Of a stretch of 64,000 nucleotides of DNA, positions 49,791-59,241 are shown piece by piece. This stretch comes from an uncultured Lachnospiraceae bacterium (GTDB lineage Bacteria > Bacillota > Clostridia > Lachnospirales > Lachnospiraceae), in contig CAJTKA010000016.1 in NCBI GenBank assembly GCA_910576815.1, positions 1 to 64,000 of the forward strand. The letters run 5' to 3'. The notes beneath the pieces were generated by a model. The model was not told where the DNA came from, ran no database searches, and saw only the letters and a list, made by a program, of their open reading frames with translations. Each line of letters begins with the position of its first letter. Position 1 is the stretch's first letter. A program made the position numbers and the translations under genes.

Positions 49791-50915
49791 TTAGGCTTCA
49801 AAATACCCCGCCACAGTCTTTAGGTGTTCGATCACCGGCAGATGCTGCGGGCAGGCGTTCTCACACTGTCCGCAGGCAATGCAGTCCCCCGCCTTACCAA
49901 AGGTCCCCGTCAGCCTCTCGTAATACTCGCCCTGCGGCGTCCAGCCCTTTCCTTCCACTTCCTGCATCTCGGCATTGTAAAGTGAAAAATATTTCGGAAT
50001 CGCGATCTTTTTCGGGCAGCCCTCCGTACAGTAAGAACAGCCGGTACAGGGAATGGCGATATTGCCGTTGATCATGGCCGCCGCCCGGTACACCATATGT
50101 CTCTCCTCCTCCGTAAGAGGCTTGAAACCGCTCATATAACTAGTGTTATCTAATACCTGTTCCATCGTGCTCATGCCGCTTAAAACCATCTTTACATTGT
50201 CAAGACTTGCCGCAAAGCGAATCGCCCAGGAAGGGATCGACATCTGCGGATCGTAATTTTTGAACATTTCTTCCACGGCCTGCGGCACCTGCGCCAGCGT
50301 ACCGCCTTTGACAGGCTCCATCACCCACACGGGCACCCCGTGCTTGGTGGCTACCTCATAGCAGAGCTTCGACTGTATGGCGCTGCTCTCCCAGTCCAGA
50401 TAATTGAGCTGCAGCTGCACGAACTCCATTTCGGGATGCTCCGTCAGCACCTGATCCAGGAACTCCGCATTGTCATGATAGGAGAAGCCCATATGTTTGA
50501 CCAGACCCTGTTTTTTCTTCTCCGTAAGCCAGGCAAAGCAGTCCAGATCCGTATAGATCTTATAATGCCCAAATCCGATATCGTGCAGCAGATAGTAATC
50601 GAAATATGTAACACCTGTTTTTTTAAGCTGCTGTGCAAAGATCTTATCCCGGTCTTCCTTATTTTGGATAAAGCTCGCGTGCAGTTTCGTGGCCAGCGTA
50701 AAGCTGTCCCGCGGATGTCTGTCCACCAGACAGACCTTTGCCGCATCTTCGCTCTTAAAGCCGCAGTACATCCAGGCAGTATCAAAATAGGTGAAGCCCC
50801 GCTCGATAAAGGTATCCACCATCTTCTTTGTCGTTTCCAGATCGATGCTCGTCGCGTCGTTTGCATCTGATAGCGGCAGGCGCATCAAACCAAAACCCAA
50901 TTTTTTCGCTTCCAT
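49791..50915 (-). CDS. Aldo/keto reductase with C-terminal 4Fe-4S ferredoxin domain
   Basis: 374 residues. The (beta/alpha)8 barrel carries the catalytic tyrosine in FDTAWMYCG, lysine in LATKLHASF and histidine in YYLLHDIGFG. Two cluster motifs follow: CTGCSYCTEGCPKKI and CIACGQCENACPQHLPVI. Members of this subfamily probably draw electrons from ferredoxin rather than NADPH alone; substrate is not known. AAAGGAGATAAAAG precedes the start. The ZIP transporter gene ends 15 bases upstream. Confidence 0.9.
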   Translation of the reverse strand: MEAKKLGFGLMRLPLSDANDATSIDLETTKKMVDTFIERGFTYFDTAWMYCGFKSEDAAKVCLVDRHPRDSFTLATKLHASFIQNKEDRDKIFAQQLKKTGVTYFDYYLLHDIGFGHYKIYTDLDCFAWLTEKKKQGLVKHMGFSYHDNAEFLDQVLTEHPEMEFVQLQLNYLDWESSAIQSKLCYEVATKHGVPVWVMEPVKGGTLAQVPQAVEEMFKNYDPQMSIPSWAIRFAASLDNVKMVLSGMSTMEQVLDNTSYMSGFKPLTEEERHMVYRAAAMINGNIAIPCTGCSYCTEGCPKKIAIPKYFSLYNAEMQEVEGKGWTPQGEYYERLTGTFGKAGDCIACGQCENACPQHLPVIEHLKTVAGYFEA

Positions 50916-50930
50916 TCTTTTATCTCCTTT

Positions 50931-51704
50931 CTATCCCAGGGAAACATCTAAAATCATCATGATTACAAACCCGACGGCCACACCCACGGTTGCAATGTTG
51001 CTGTGCTCCCCCGCCTGTGCCTCGGGGATCAGTTCCTCCACCACCACATAGATCATCGCCCCCGCCGCAAATGCCAAAAATACAGGCAGCGCCGAGACGA
51101 TCTGTTCCGCCAGCAGGATCGTGACACACGCGCCGATCGGCTCCACGATGCCCGACAAAGCTCCATAGACAAAGGCGCGCATTTTGGAAACGCCTTCACT
51201 TCGAAGCGGCAGGGAAATAATCGCGCCTTCCGGAAAATTCTGGATAGCAATGCCGACTGCCAGGGCAAAGGCGCCCGCCATGGTAATGCCCGCATCCCCA
51301 ATCAATGCTCCCGCAAACGTCACGCCCACGGACATGCCTTCGGGGATATTATGCAGCGTCACCGCAAGGACAAGCATGGTCGTTTTTTTTAACGTGCTTT
51401 CCACACCCTCCGGCTTCGTGCTCTCCAAATGCAGATGCGGAATCAGGCTGTCCAGCACAAGCAGGAACGCCATACCGCCCAAAAAGCCCCCAGCCGCCGG
51501 AATCCAGGCAATCTGCCCCATCTCCCCCGCCATATCGATCGCCGGAATCAAAAGCGACCACACCGATGCGGCGATCATCACACCCGCAGCAAAGCCCAAA
51601 AGAAACTTCTCTATCTGTTTATTCATTCCCCGCATAAAAAATACCATCGCGGACCCGAGGGTCGTTCCTGCAAAGGGAATCAATAATCCTGCTGCCAACT
51701 GCAT
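50931..51704 (-). CDS. ZIP-family divalent metal transporter
   Basis: 257 residues with eight membrane segments. The metal-binding helices are seen in HNIPEGMSVGVTFAGAL (helix IV) and NFPEGAIISLPLRSEG (helix V). The loop after helix III is short, as in bacterial ZIPs. Imports zinc or similar metals. GGGCAGACAGAG is the nearest purine-rich sequence before the start. It lies between the CAP protein gene end (18 bases upstream) and the aldo/keto reductase. Confidence 0.9.
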   Translation of the reverse strand: MQLAAGLLIPFAGTTLGSAMVFFMRGMNKQIEKFLLGFAAGVMIAASVWSLLIPAIDMAGEMGQIAWIPAAGGFLGGMAFLLVLDSLIPHLHLESTKPEGVESTLKKTTMLVLAVTLHNIPEGMSVGVTFAGALIGDAGITMAGAFALAVGIAIQNFPEGAIISLPLRSEGVSKMRAFVYGALSGIVEPIGACVTILLAEQIVSALPVFLAFAAGAMIYVVVEELIPEAQAGEHSNIATVGVAVGFVIMMILDVSLG

Positions 51705-51722
51705 ACTCTGTCTGCCCTTCCT

Positions 51723-54700
51723 TTATTTTACGGTTAGCGGATACTTGACGGTGACAGGTTTCACATTGTCCGCCTGCTCCGCAAAAGTAACCTGAAATTG
51801 CAGGGAATAACGCTTGCCTTTCACGGCGCGTCCCGTGCGCTTCATAGTAAGCGTCCCCTTCCCATCCTTATTATATACATATTCAAAGGCATCCGTGTTT
51901 CCCGAAAGGACCACATTCTCTATCTCCGGCGCGTCCTCGCCCTTTAATACCGCGTTCATGGCAATCTCCACGGAACTGTAGGTATTGCTGTACATCAGCG
52001 TCGTTTTGGGCGCTGCGCTTACTTTTACGCTGCCCTGCTTCACCTTGAACTTCACAGGTGCCGTTCGGATCTCCTCCGTCACCCCGTTGACATTGCATAT
52101 GCTCAGAATGGGCGTGACTGTATAATTATATTTAATAACAAGTGTTACTCCCCTTTTCGCCCGCAGTTCAATGGTTTTTCCATCTGCACTCCAATCGGCC
52201 CGGAACAGATGGGCATCCTGCCCCGTCAGCTTTACCTCCCTGTTTTCCGGTATCTCAAAGACACCGTTCACTGCCTTTAAGGAAGGCGTAAGTGTCATAA
52301 AGCTGCCATCTCTGTCTAGCACGTCGATACTGCCCTTGGCGGCGATCTTTACCGCCTTGTCGGGCGCAGTGTTCACCACTTTTAAGGTCAGCGGCGTTTT
52401 CCAGACCTTTCCGTCCTTTGCCGCCTGTACGATGAATTTATAATTTCCTTTGGCAACAGCCTTGTTATTCAACCGCGCCCTCACCTGATAAAATCCGCCG
52501 TCTCTGCCCACGCTAAAAATGACACCGCTGTCCGTTATCAGCGCCTTCGCATTGTTATCTTTCGGGTCGCAGTATACGCTCACTCTGGCACCCTGACCGG
52601 TCGTTACCACGCCGCCGTTCTTCCATTTGACCGCAGTAGAGTCCGCATCATAACCTTTGTAGGCATCGTTTGCATTGAGCTGTAAGGTTTTCTTTTCCAA
52701 GACGATCGCGGGCTGCCCCATATTAACCTTCACATTGCAGACAAGATTTGCCGACTCCGTCCAGTCGTTGCCGCGAAGCGATATCGTCATGCGGAAACTT
52801 TCCGCCTGGTTCAGGTTCCTGCCCTGCAGGAAAATGCACTGCTCCTCCTTTTGCAGGACTGCCTCATAGTTTCCTTTCGCATTGCAGGAAACCCCTTCGA
52901 TTGCCAATTGATCCCAAGAAATCGCCTCCGCGTTTTTGATATCGATCCGTGCCGAAGTAAGGCCGCTTTGCGGATACAGTGTCACAGTATTGATAGCAGA
53001 TGATATTTTTGGTGCCTTTTTCTCCACATTGACGGTGAACGGCATCTCCAACGGTTTCCAACCTTTTAACTGAATCTTGAGCGTTCCCTTTTTTACGCTG
53101 TTTAAGGTTGCTCCCGAACCTGGGTGCAAATAATAACCGTCTCCCGAATTGGACAGTTCCACCTGATAATTGCAGCCCGTGAGACTGACCGACTCGATGT
53201 CCTCCTCCGTATCAAAGGTCACAAGGCTTTTTGTATCCTTATAGAAGAGGTTCAGCCTCTCTTTCTGCTTTACGCTGCATTTTGGTTTAGTGGACACCAC
53301 TTTTACGGTGAAAGGCAGATCATAAGCCTTGTTCTCCCCCACTCGGACATAAAGCCGCATCCTGTAAGTGCCCGTCTTCGTATCCGACTTTGCCGTAATG
53401 CTGCCATTCCAGCGGCTGCCGTCCGGCGCACCTTCACCCTTCAGATTGAATTTCCGGCTATTCGTACCATTTTTATCCACATCCTCAAGAGAAACAGCTG
53501 TTATGCTATAAAAATGATTCGCTTCATCTTGGCCCGCATAGAGGCAAAAATCCGTCCCCACAGTCCGCCAGGTATTGACCGTGACCGTCTCCTCGCCAAG
53601 CCCCGGACGGTCGTCCGTTACCACCAACGTCAAGGTGTGCGAGGTCTTTGCCGCATCGTTTCCCGTCACCGTGATCTCCGCCGTCCCCGCAGCCTTGACC
53701 ATCAGCGGAAACTCAAACTGCACCGTCTCCGTCGGCTTAACGGTGGATGACTTTAACGCTACCACTTTACTGTTGCTGCTCTTGACCGTAAGTTTGGTTA
53801 CGCCTGTCATTTCCAAGCGTATCTTGCTGTTGATCCCTCCCTGCGCTGACATCGGAAAATCACTGAGCTTAGCCGCATACTGATACGAATCTTCCCCGCC
53901 GATCTTTCCAAAAATATCCAGCCATTTCACTTGAAAAGCGGCTCCCACATGCTCCGCCACGGTAAGCTTCTGACTGGCGCGGAAGGTCTTTTCTCCCAGT
54001 TTCAGCTCTGCTTTCAACTCTGCACTGCCGAGTGTTTTTGCGCTCACAGCCGTCTTACCCGCCGCATTTTTCACGGATTCCACAGTAAGAACCTCCGGCT
54101 TACTGCTGGTCAATGTAATGCTCTTGTCCAACTGTTTTAATAGTTTTGCCTTTTCATTTTGATACCACGTGTTATTTTTTAATTCCTCGTTCCTTCTCTC
54201 AAACTGTTCCAACGTATCCTCAAAGGAATAGTTTACATAACAATGCGACACCCAACCGGGTTTCAAAACGGAAACTTCCGACAGCACATTGTTATTATCA
54301 CGATGTTTCACGCACATCGAAATCTTCTCCAGCGTGAGGAAATACACGGGCAAAAACGCCTCCACAGGCTGGATTTCTTCCGCAGGCTGTCCATTCTCCG
54401 TAAGCCGATATTCCGCCGCAAACGTCTTAGACTGCTGACCTGCAAACTGTGCCAGAGAGGTATCCGGATATTTCCAGCTCCAGCCCTCAGGCAATTCTAC
54501 ATCCAGTAAGGTACTCTGGGTATTGGTCAGGGCAAGGAGACAGGGGCTGTCCGCAGGCAGCTCGGCCATCTGCTGTACCGTCACCTCGCAGGCAGCCGTT
54601 CCCCTGCCCTGCGCCGCATCTATTCCTGCGGCCGGATTTCCTGCTTCGTCCACGATCTCGGCCGTGATCGTTGTGGTACCTGCGGCAAGCGCCAGTACCG

Positions 54701-56903
54701 TGACCGTGTTCCCGCCAATCAGTTCCTCCCCTGATATCATCCCTCCGTTTTCCTGCCGATACCAAAAGACAGCCTTGCCGGGATCAGAGGACTTCCATTT
54801 GATATACTTCTCTCCACCATTTTCCCACTTTGTGCCCGCCGGGCTCAGATAAACCCGCAGCTGCCTTTCCTCTTGCGGGCTCATCGTGACACTGCCCTCC
54901 CGCATCTGCATCGTCGGCAGTTCGGCATTTGTTACCGTCACCTCGCAGGAAAGGATTTTCAGCCCGTTATCGATATTGGCCCAGATCCTGGCTTCGCCCA
55001 CACCCACGGGTGTGACGACGCCGTCCGCATCCACAGAGGCCACATTCGCGTTTTCACTGGTCCACAAAATGGTATCCTCAGCGGGTGCACTCCCGTCCAT
55101 AACCGTCAGCTTCTTTTCCATCCCCCGGGAATCCCCGCCCGGAAGCTCAAACGCCAGGCTGTAGGAGTCCGCCTGTTCCCCGGATACGATCCCCTCCGCT
55201 GACAGTGTGTACTTGGATACCTTAACGGTACAGGCAGCCTGCACGTCGTTTGCGGCCGTGGCCGTGACTGTGGTCTCCCCCACACCCTTTGCCGTCACTG
55301 TACCATTGTTATCCACCGTCGCTACATCTTCCTTTAAGCTCGTCCATGTCAGAGTCTTATCCGCCGCATTGGATGGCTTCAGAGTCGCATAAAGCGCCGC
55401 CTGCTCCTTCCCTTCCGCATCGTCCAGCAGAAGATGAAGGTTTTGCGTGCTCAGGTTCACCCGCTCCACTTCCTTCGGCGTATCTGACAAAGAAAAGAAA
55501 TCCACATAATAACTTAACGTCGCCGCCTCGCCATCCTTGTCCTTGAGTCCGGTGACGCTCACATAAAACTGGGATGTTTTATCATAACTGATGTTATTTG
55601 GACGAAAGATAATGCAGTTGGGCATTCCATACCCGCCGCTATTCACCTGAAAATACCCGTCCTGTTTCTTCTCCGCAAAGGTCCAGGTCTTTCCTGTAGA
55701 AACATTTTTCAGGGTCACGGTCACCTGCCCCCGCTCCGCCGTTTTATAATCGTTTCCCAGGCTCAGCGTCCAGGGCGTCCCCGAACCGTTCATCAGCTCA
55801 ATCGGCATATTTCGGGCGGGCCAGGCCACATAATTCGTGATGCTGCTGCCCTTTCTGTCAAAGGCATACATGGCGGAGTAGGCTCCCACTGCACCAAACC
55901 CCGTCTGCGTCATAGACGGGTTTAACACCCATCTGCGGTGTCCCATGACACCAATATTGTCGGAATCCCCGTCATACATCCAGCCGTTTAACAGTGACCG
56001 CGCCATATTACCGTAATTATATGCAATATTGCTGCTGCCACACCCTTTTTTTGCCTTTTCGTAAAGTTCATCCGGAAATCCACTCGGCTGTTTCGGTGTA
56101 TGTGACAATTCATTATTGACACAGTTCACCAACGCACCCGCCTGCGCCAATTCAATGTAATCCTCGTTCAGCGTGACATCAGCCGGAATCCCTGCCACAT
56201 AACGGATGAAATTTAACAGATTCAAGGCATTATGCAGGCTTTCATCCGACAAATGCCCCGCCTTGTACGGGCTTTTCGTAGAAGGATTATCACTGTAGGT
56301 ATTCGACATCGTCATATTCCAGGAAGAAGCCTTATAGCGGGCAATGATATCCACTGTACTCGGCGTCTGTAAGGTGGTATCGCCCTCTTTAGTTGACATA
56401 ACATTATTCCCATAGGACATAATGCCATTCATGCCGCTATCTTCCGTCATAAACGGCGGCTCTCCCAGCGCCTCCTCTGCTCCGGGAATCTGTTCCGGCA
56501 GAAGTTCTTCATCGGACTCCAACGTATTCTCTGAGACGCTTTCCTCAGATTCCTCCCCCACATCAGACGTATTCTCCGAGACACTCTCGTCAGGTGCTAA
56601 AGCTTCCCCTTCCGTTGGCTGCTCTGCTTCTTCCGGTGCAGGATTTTCTCCTTCCACAGGCTTCTCCGTCTCCTCAGGCGCGGGGGCTTCCCCCTCCGTT
56701 GGCTGTTCTGTCTCCTCAGGCGCAGGATTCTCCCCGTCTACAGGCACCCGGCCGTCTTCCTCTGGGACCGTGACAGCCGTATTTTCCGACACCGTCTCCG
56801 GCGCAGCATACGCGCTCCCCAGCGTTCCCTCCGCCCACAACAAAGCTGCAAGCAAAAAGGCAAGCGCACTCTTTCCGTTTCTCCTAACGTTTCTTTTTCT
56901 CAT
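51723..56903 (-). CDS. Giant secreted CAP-domain protein with Ig-like (BIG2) and repeat modules
   Basis: 1726 residues. Signal peptide about 1-34 (ALAFLLAALLWAEGTLGSAY). A Pro/Glu repeat region runs to about 150. The CAP/SCP domain is about 225-410, with GVMGHRRWVLNPSMTQTGFG. Three bacterial Ig-like domains follow (about 478-570, 590-665, 670-800), for example TLTWTSLKEDVATVDNNG and ILWTSENANVASVDADGV. The remaining 900 residues are further beta-sandwich modules of about 100 residues. There is no LPXTG or other anchor at the end (KPVTVKYPLTVK), so it is probably released or held by partners. The start overlaps the MmcQ-like gene stop by 20 bases. A role at the host or cell surface is inferred. 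Confidence 0.82.
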   Translation of the reverse strand: MRKRNVRRNGKSALAFLLAALLWAEGTLGSAYAAPETVSENTAVTVPEEDGRVPVDGENPAPEETEQPTEGEAPAPEETEKPVEGENPAPEEAEQPTEGEALAPDESVSENTSDVGEESEESVSENTLESDEELLPEQIPGAEEALGEPPFMTEDSGMNGIMSYGNNVMSTKEGDTTLQTPSTVDIIARYKASSWNMTMSNTYSDNPSTKSPYKAGHLSDESLHNALNLLNFIRYVAGIPADVTLNEDYIELAQAGALVNCVNNELSHTPKQPSGFPDELYEKAKKGCGSSNIAYNYGNMARSLLNGWMYDGDSDNIGVMGHRRWVLNPSMTQTGFGAVGAYSAMYAFDRKGSSITNYVAWPARNMPIELMNGSGTPWTLSLGNDYKTAERGQVTVTLKNVSTGKTWTFAEKKQDGYFQVNSGGYGMPNCIIFRPNNISYDKTSQFYVSVTGLKDKDGEAATLSYYVDFFSLSDTPKEVERVNLSTQNLHLLLDDAEGKEQAALYATLKPSNAADKTLTWTSLKEDVATVDNNGTVTAKGVGETTVTATAANDVQAACTVKVSKYTLSAEGIVSGEQADSYSLAFELPGGDSRGMEKKLTVMDGSAPAEDTILWTSENANVASVDADGVVTPVGVGEARIWANIDNGLKILSCEVTVTNAELPTMQMREGSVTMSPQEERQLRVYLSPAGTKWENGGEKYIKWKSSDPGKAVFWYRQENGGMISGEELIGGNTVTVLALAAGTTTITAEIVDEAGNPAAGIDAAQGRGTAACEVTVQQMAELPADSPCLLALTNTQSTLLDVELPEGWSWKYPDTSLAQFAGQQSKTFAAEYRLTENGQPAEEIQPVEAFLPVYFLTLEKISMCVKHRDNNNVLSEVSVLKPGWVSHCYVNYSFEDTLEQFERRNEELKNNTWYQNEKAKLLKQLDKSITLTSSKPEVLTVESVKNAAGKTAVSAKTLGSAELKAELKLGEKTFRASQKLTVAEHVGAAFQVKWLDIFGKIGGEDSYQYAAKLSDFPMSAQGGINSKIRLEMTGVTKLTVKSSNSKVVALKSSTVKPTETVQFEFPLMVKAAGTAEITVTGNDAAKTSHTLTLVVTDDRPGLGEETVTVNTWRTVGTDFCLYAGQDEANHFYSITAVSLEDVDKNGTNSRKFNLKGEGAPDGSRWNGSITAKSDTKTGTYRMRLYVRVGENKAYDLPFTVKVVSTKPKCSVKQKERLNLFYKDTKSLVTFDTEEDIESVSLTGCNYQVELSNSGDGYYLHPGSGATLNSVKKGTLKIQLKGWKPLEMPFTVNVEKKAPKISSAINTVTLYPQSGLTSARIDIKNAEAISWDQLAIEGVSCNAKGNYEAVLQKEEQCIFLQGRNLNQAESFRMTISLRGNDWTESANLVCNVKVNMGQPAIVLEKKTLQLNANDAYKGYDADSTAVKWKNGGVVTTGQGARVSVYCDPKDNNAKALITDSGVIFSVGRDGGFYQVRARLNNKAVAKGNYKFIVQAAKDGKVWKTPLTLKVVNTAPDKAVKIAAKGSIDVLDRDGSFMTLTPSLKAVNGVFEIPENREVKLTGQDAHLFRADWSADGKTIELRAKRGVTLVIKYNYTVTPILSICNVNGVTEEIRTAPVKFKVKQGSVKVSAAPKTTLMYSNTYSSVEIAMNAVLKGEDAPEIENVVLSGNTDAFEYVYNKDGKGTLTMKRTGRAVKGKRYSLQFQVTFAEQADNVKPVTVKYPLTVK
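56583..56744 (-). repeat. Three-and-a-half 42-bp tandem repeats encoding a Pro/Glu linker
   Basis: Residues 54-107 of the CAP protein read GENPAPEETEQPTE, GEAPAPEETEKPVE, GENPAPEEAEQPTE and GEALAPDE. Three VSENT motifs lie around it (39-43, 108-112, 123-127). In-frame 42-bp repeats allow length changes by slipped-strand replication. Confidence 0.85.
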
Positions 56904-57258
56904 GGAATTTTCTTCCCTCTTTTTTCTTTTTCCCCGACACCAAATCGTAGCTCTCCGCGATCATACGCTTGATCTCCTCATTGGGAATCGTGCCGTCCAA
57001 CAGCACCGTATTCCAGTGCTCCTTGTTCTGATGGTAGCCCGGTAGCACCGCCTCGTAAGCCCCCCGCCAGAAGTCCCGCCATTCGGGATCTACCTTGATA
57101 TTGATGCGCATGGTCCCTTCATATTCATATGTCCACAAAAATGCCTTTCTGTTACTGCTGCATCTTACCAACACCCAGTTATCGTCATGAAAGGGCGCAT
57201 CCAAATAAACGCCCGCAAAAGACATTCCGTAACGCAAAGCTTCCTCTCTTGTTTTCAT
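56884..57258 (-). CDS. MmcQ/YjbR-family protein
   Basis: 124 residues. The family fold is seen in REEALRYGMSFAGVYLDAPF, WVLVRCSSNRKAFLWTYEYE and WRDFWRGAYEAVLPGYHQN, ending in NEEIKRMIAESYDLV. These small proteins have a cyclophilin-like or DNA-binding-type fold and unknown roles. The ATG at 57258 has only GGGG upstream, directly after the RNA repeat copy C. Its last 20 bases contain the start of the CAP protein gene, so the two are translationally linked. Confidence 0.8.
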   Translation of the reverse strand: MKTREEALRYGMSFAGVYLDAPFHDDNWVLVRCSSNRKAFLWTYEYEGTMRINIKVDPEWRDFWRGAYEAVLPGYHQNKEHWNTVLLDGTIPNEEIKRMIAESYDLVSGKKKKEGRKFHEKKKR

Positions 57259-57273
57259 AAGTTACCCCATTTT

Positions 57274-57345
57274 TGCGCATAATCGAGTTTGTGTCAAGCA
57301 ATGCGCAGACACAAATCTCGCGATTGAAAATTATAATTTTCAATC
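57274..57345 (-). promoter_or_regulatory. Pseudoknotted leader-RNA repeat, copy C (short form)
   Basis: Read on the minus strand. H1: GATTGAAAATT (57345-57335) with AATTTTCAATC (57332-57322). H2: CGAG-ATTTGTGTC (57320-57308, one bulged base) with GACACAAACTCG (57295-57284), loop TGCGCATTGCTT. The loop segment TGCGCAT (57307-57301) pairs with ATGCGCA (57280-57274), which ends five bases before GGGG and 15 bases before the ATG. H3 of copies A and B is absent. The ATTTGTG/CACAAA part of H2 and the GATTGAAAA of H1 recur in copy B. TGCGCA is itself a palindrome, so this pairing alone is weaker evidence. Confidence 0.6.
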
Positions 57346-57362
57346 TTACCTCCAGTATTTCC

Positions 57363-57392
57363 AGTATAACACTCACCTGCCCGCCTTTTCAA
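57363..57392 (-). promoter_or_regulatory. Promoter of the MmcQ-CAP operon
   Basis: Minus strand TTGAAA (57392-57387), an 18-base spacer, then TATACT (57368-57363). Transcription should begin near 57356, just upstream of the first hairpin of RNA repeat copy C, so that the whole element forms the 5' leader. Confidence 0.6.
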
Positions 57393-57591
57393 TGGTTTTC
57401 CTTTCCTTTCCGTTTCGTCCATCTTTCTCCCCATCGCCGCGCCCATATATCATTTTCATAATTCAAAATTTTCTGAAATTTGCGCAGTTTATGATTTTCA
57501 ACTTTACCGTCTTACTTCTTCTATAGTATAGTATTGTTATACATACAATTCAGATTCCGCACAGGAATCACACAGAAAGGGATATACGCTT

Positions 57592-59019
57592 ATGGACAAA
57601 AGTGCAGAAATCAGAAAACTGTGTCAGGAGAAGGAGATCCGCATGATCGACTTCAAAATGACCGACATCGACGGACGCTGGCGTCACATCACCATACCGG
57701 TGGAGCGGTTTGATGAAAACGTCTTCGTCTACGGAATCGGCTTCGACGGTTCCAACTACGGATACGCACCCGTTGAAAAAAGCGACATGGTCTTTTTGCC
57801 GGACCCCGATACCGCCTATGTGGATCCTTTTGCGGATGTGCCCACACTGACCATGTGCGGCAACGTCTGCGTGATCGGAAAGGGCGAGAACACACCCTTC
57901 GACCAGTACCCGAAAAATGTCAGCCTGCGCGCCATGGATTACATGAAAAAGACCGGCGTTGCGGATGAGATGGTGATCGGACCCGAGTTTGAATTTTATC
58001 TGTTCGACTCCGCCCGCTACGAGGTGTCGCCCAGACAGTGCGCTTACCAAATAGATACAAGACAGGCTGAATGGAACTGCAGGCTTGATACGCCCGGCAA
58101 CAACGGCTACGAAGTGACCCACGGCGGCTACCACATCGCCGCGCCGCAAGATGTGGGCTACGATCTGCGCAGCCGTATGTGTGTGGAAATGGAAAAATGG
58201 GGTATCAAGGTGAAGTATCACCACCACGAAGTCGGCGGTCCCGGTCAGATGGAGATCGAGGTGGAGCTCGCCGATATGCCCACCATGGCTGACAACACCA
58301 TGATTATCAAATATATCATCAAAAACATGGCGGCTCGCGAAGGCAAGACTGCTACCTTCCTGCCCAAGCCCATCTACAAGGAAGCCGGCAACGGGCTTCA
58401 CGTACATATGCTTCTCAAAAAGGACGGCAATCCCGTCTTCTACGACGAGAACGGCTACTCCGGCTTAAGCCAGACCGCCCACTACTTTATCGGCGGACTG
58501 CTCTCACACATCGCGTCGCTGTGCGCTTTCACCAACCCTTCCACCAATTCTTTCAAGAGACTGGTGCCCGGTTATGAGGCTCCCGTGACGGTCGGTTACG
58601 CCACATCGAACCGCAGCGCGGTCATCCGCATTCCCGCCTACGCGAAATCCCCGGAGGCAAAGCGTTTCGAGCTGCGAAACCCTGACGCCACCGCCAATCC
58701 CTACTACGCTTACGCGGCAATCCTGATGGCGGGCTTGGACGGCATTGAAAAGAAGATCGACCCTGCGGAAAGCGGCTGGGGGCCTTACGACTTTAACCTC
58801 TACACCCTCTCCCCGGAAGAGCAGAAGAAAATAAAAGGTCTGCCCAAATCGCTAGACGAAGCACTTGATGCGCTGGAGAAGGATCACGACTATCTGACGA
58901 AGGACGGGGTGTTCCCGGAGCGGCTGATCGACGTGTGGATTGCAAGAAAACGCGCCGAGGCAAAGGAGGCAGGACAGATTCCTACGCCGGCGGAGTTTAT
59001 GATGTATTATGACCTGTAA
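57592..59019 (+). CDS. glnA: Glutamine synthetase, type I
   Basis: 475 residues. It joins ammonia to glutamate using ATP. Visible active-site parts: IGPEFEFYLFD (metal), HHHEVGGPGQMEIEVELADM, ATFLPKPIYKEAGNGLHVHM and the ATP/glutamate-binding NPSTNSFKRLVPGYEAPVTV. There is no adenylylation loop tyrosine of the NLYDLPP type; the equivalent region reads NLYTLSPEEQKKIKGLP. AAAGGGATATACGCTT precedes the start. A strong hairpin terminator follows at 59108. Confidence 0.92.
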   Translation: MDKSAEIRKLCQEKEIRMIDFKMTDIDGRWRHITIPVERFDENVFVYGIGFDGSNYGYAPVEKSDMVFLPDPDTAYVDPFADVPTLTMCGNVCVIGKGENTPFDQYPKNVSLRAMDYMKKTGVADEMVIGPEFEFYLFDSARYEVSPRQCAYQIDTRQAEWNCRLDTPGNNGYEVTHGGYHIAAPQDVGYDLRSRMCVEMEKWGIKVKYHHHEVGGPGQMEIEVELADMPTMADNTMIIKYIIKNMAAREGKTATFLPKPIYKEAGNGLHVHMLLKKDGNPVFYDENGYSGLSQTAHYFIGGLLSHIASLCAFTNPSTNSFKRLVPGYEAPVTVGYATSNRSAVIRIPAYAKSPEAKRFELRNPDATANPYYAYAAILMAGLDGIEKKIDPAESGWGPYDFNLYTLSPEEQKKIKGLPKSLDEALDALEKDHDYLTKDGVFPERLIDVWIARKRAEAKEAGQIPTPAEFMMYYDL

Positions 59020-59107
59020 AACTATTGCTATAAGGAAATTATATCACAGCCCTTAAGCGAGACAGTTATAAGCGAGTGTTTCGCCACTCTAAGCGCGAGC
59101 GTAACAG

Positions 59108-59134
59108 TGGGGCGGAGATTCCGCCCCATTTTCT
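59108..59134 (+). terminator. Rho-independent terminator of glnA
   Basis: TGGGGCGGA (59108-59116) pairs with TCCGCCCCA (59120-59128), followed by TTTTCT. It lies about 90 bases beyond the glnA stop. Confidence 0.85.
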
Positions 59135-59241
59135 ATGTACAGAAAACTTGAAGAGAAATGCAGACTTCATCAATAGTTTATTGTCACCAAGACTGACGCA
59201 ACATATTATACAAAATTAAAAACACACAAGGAGACCACTTC

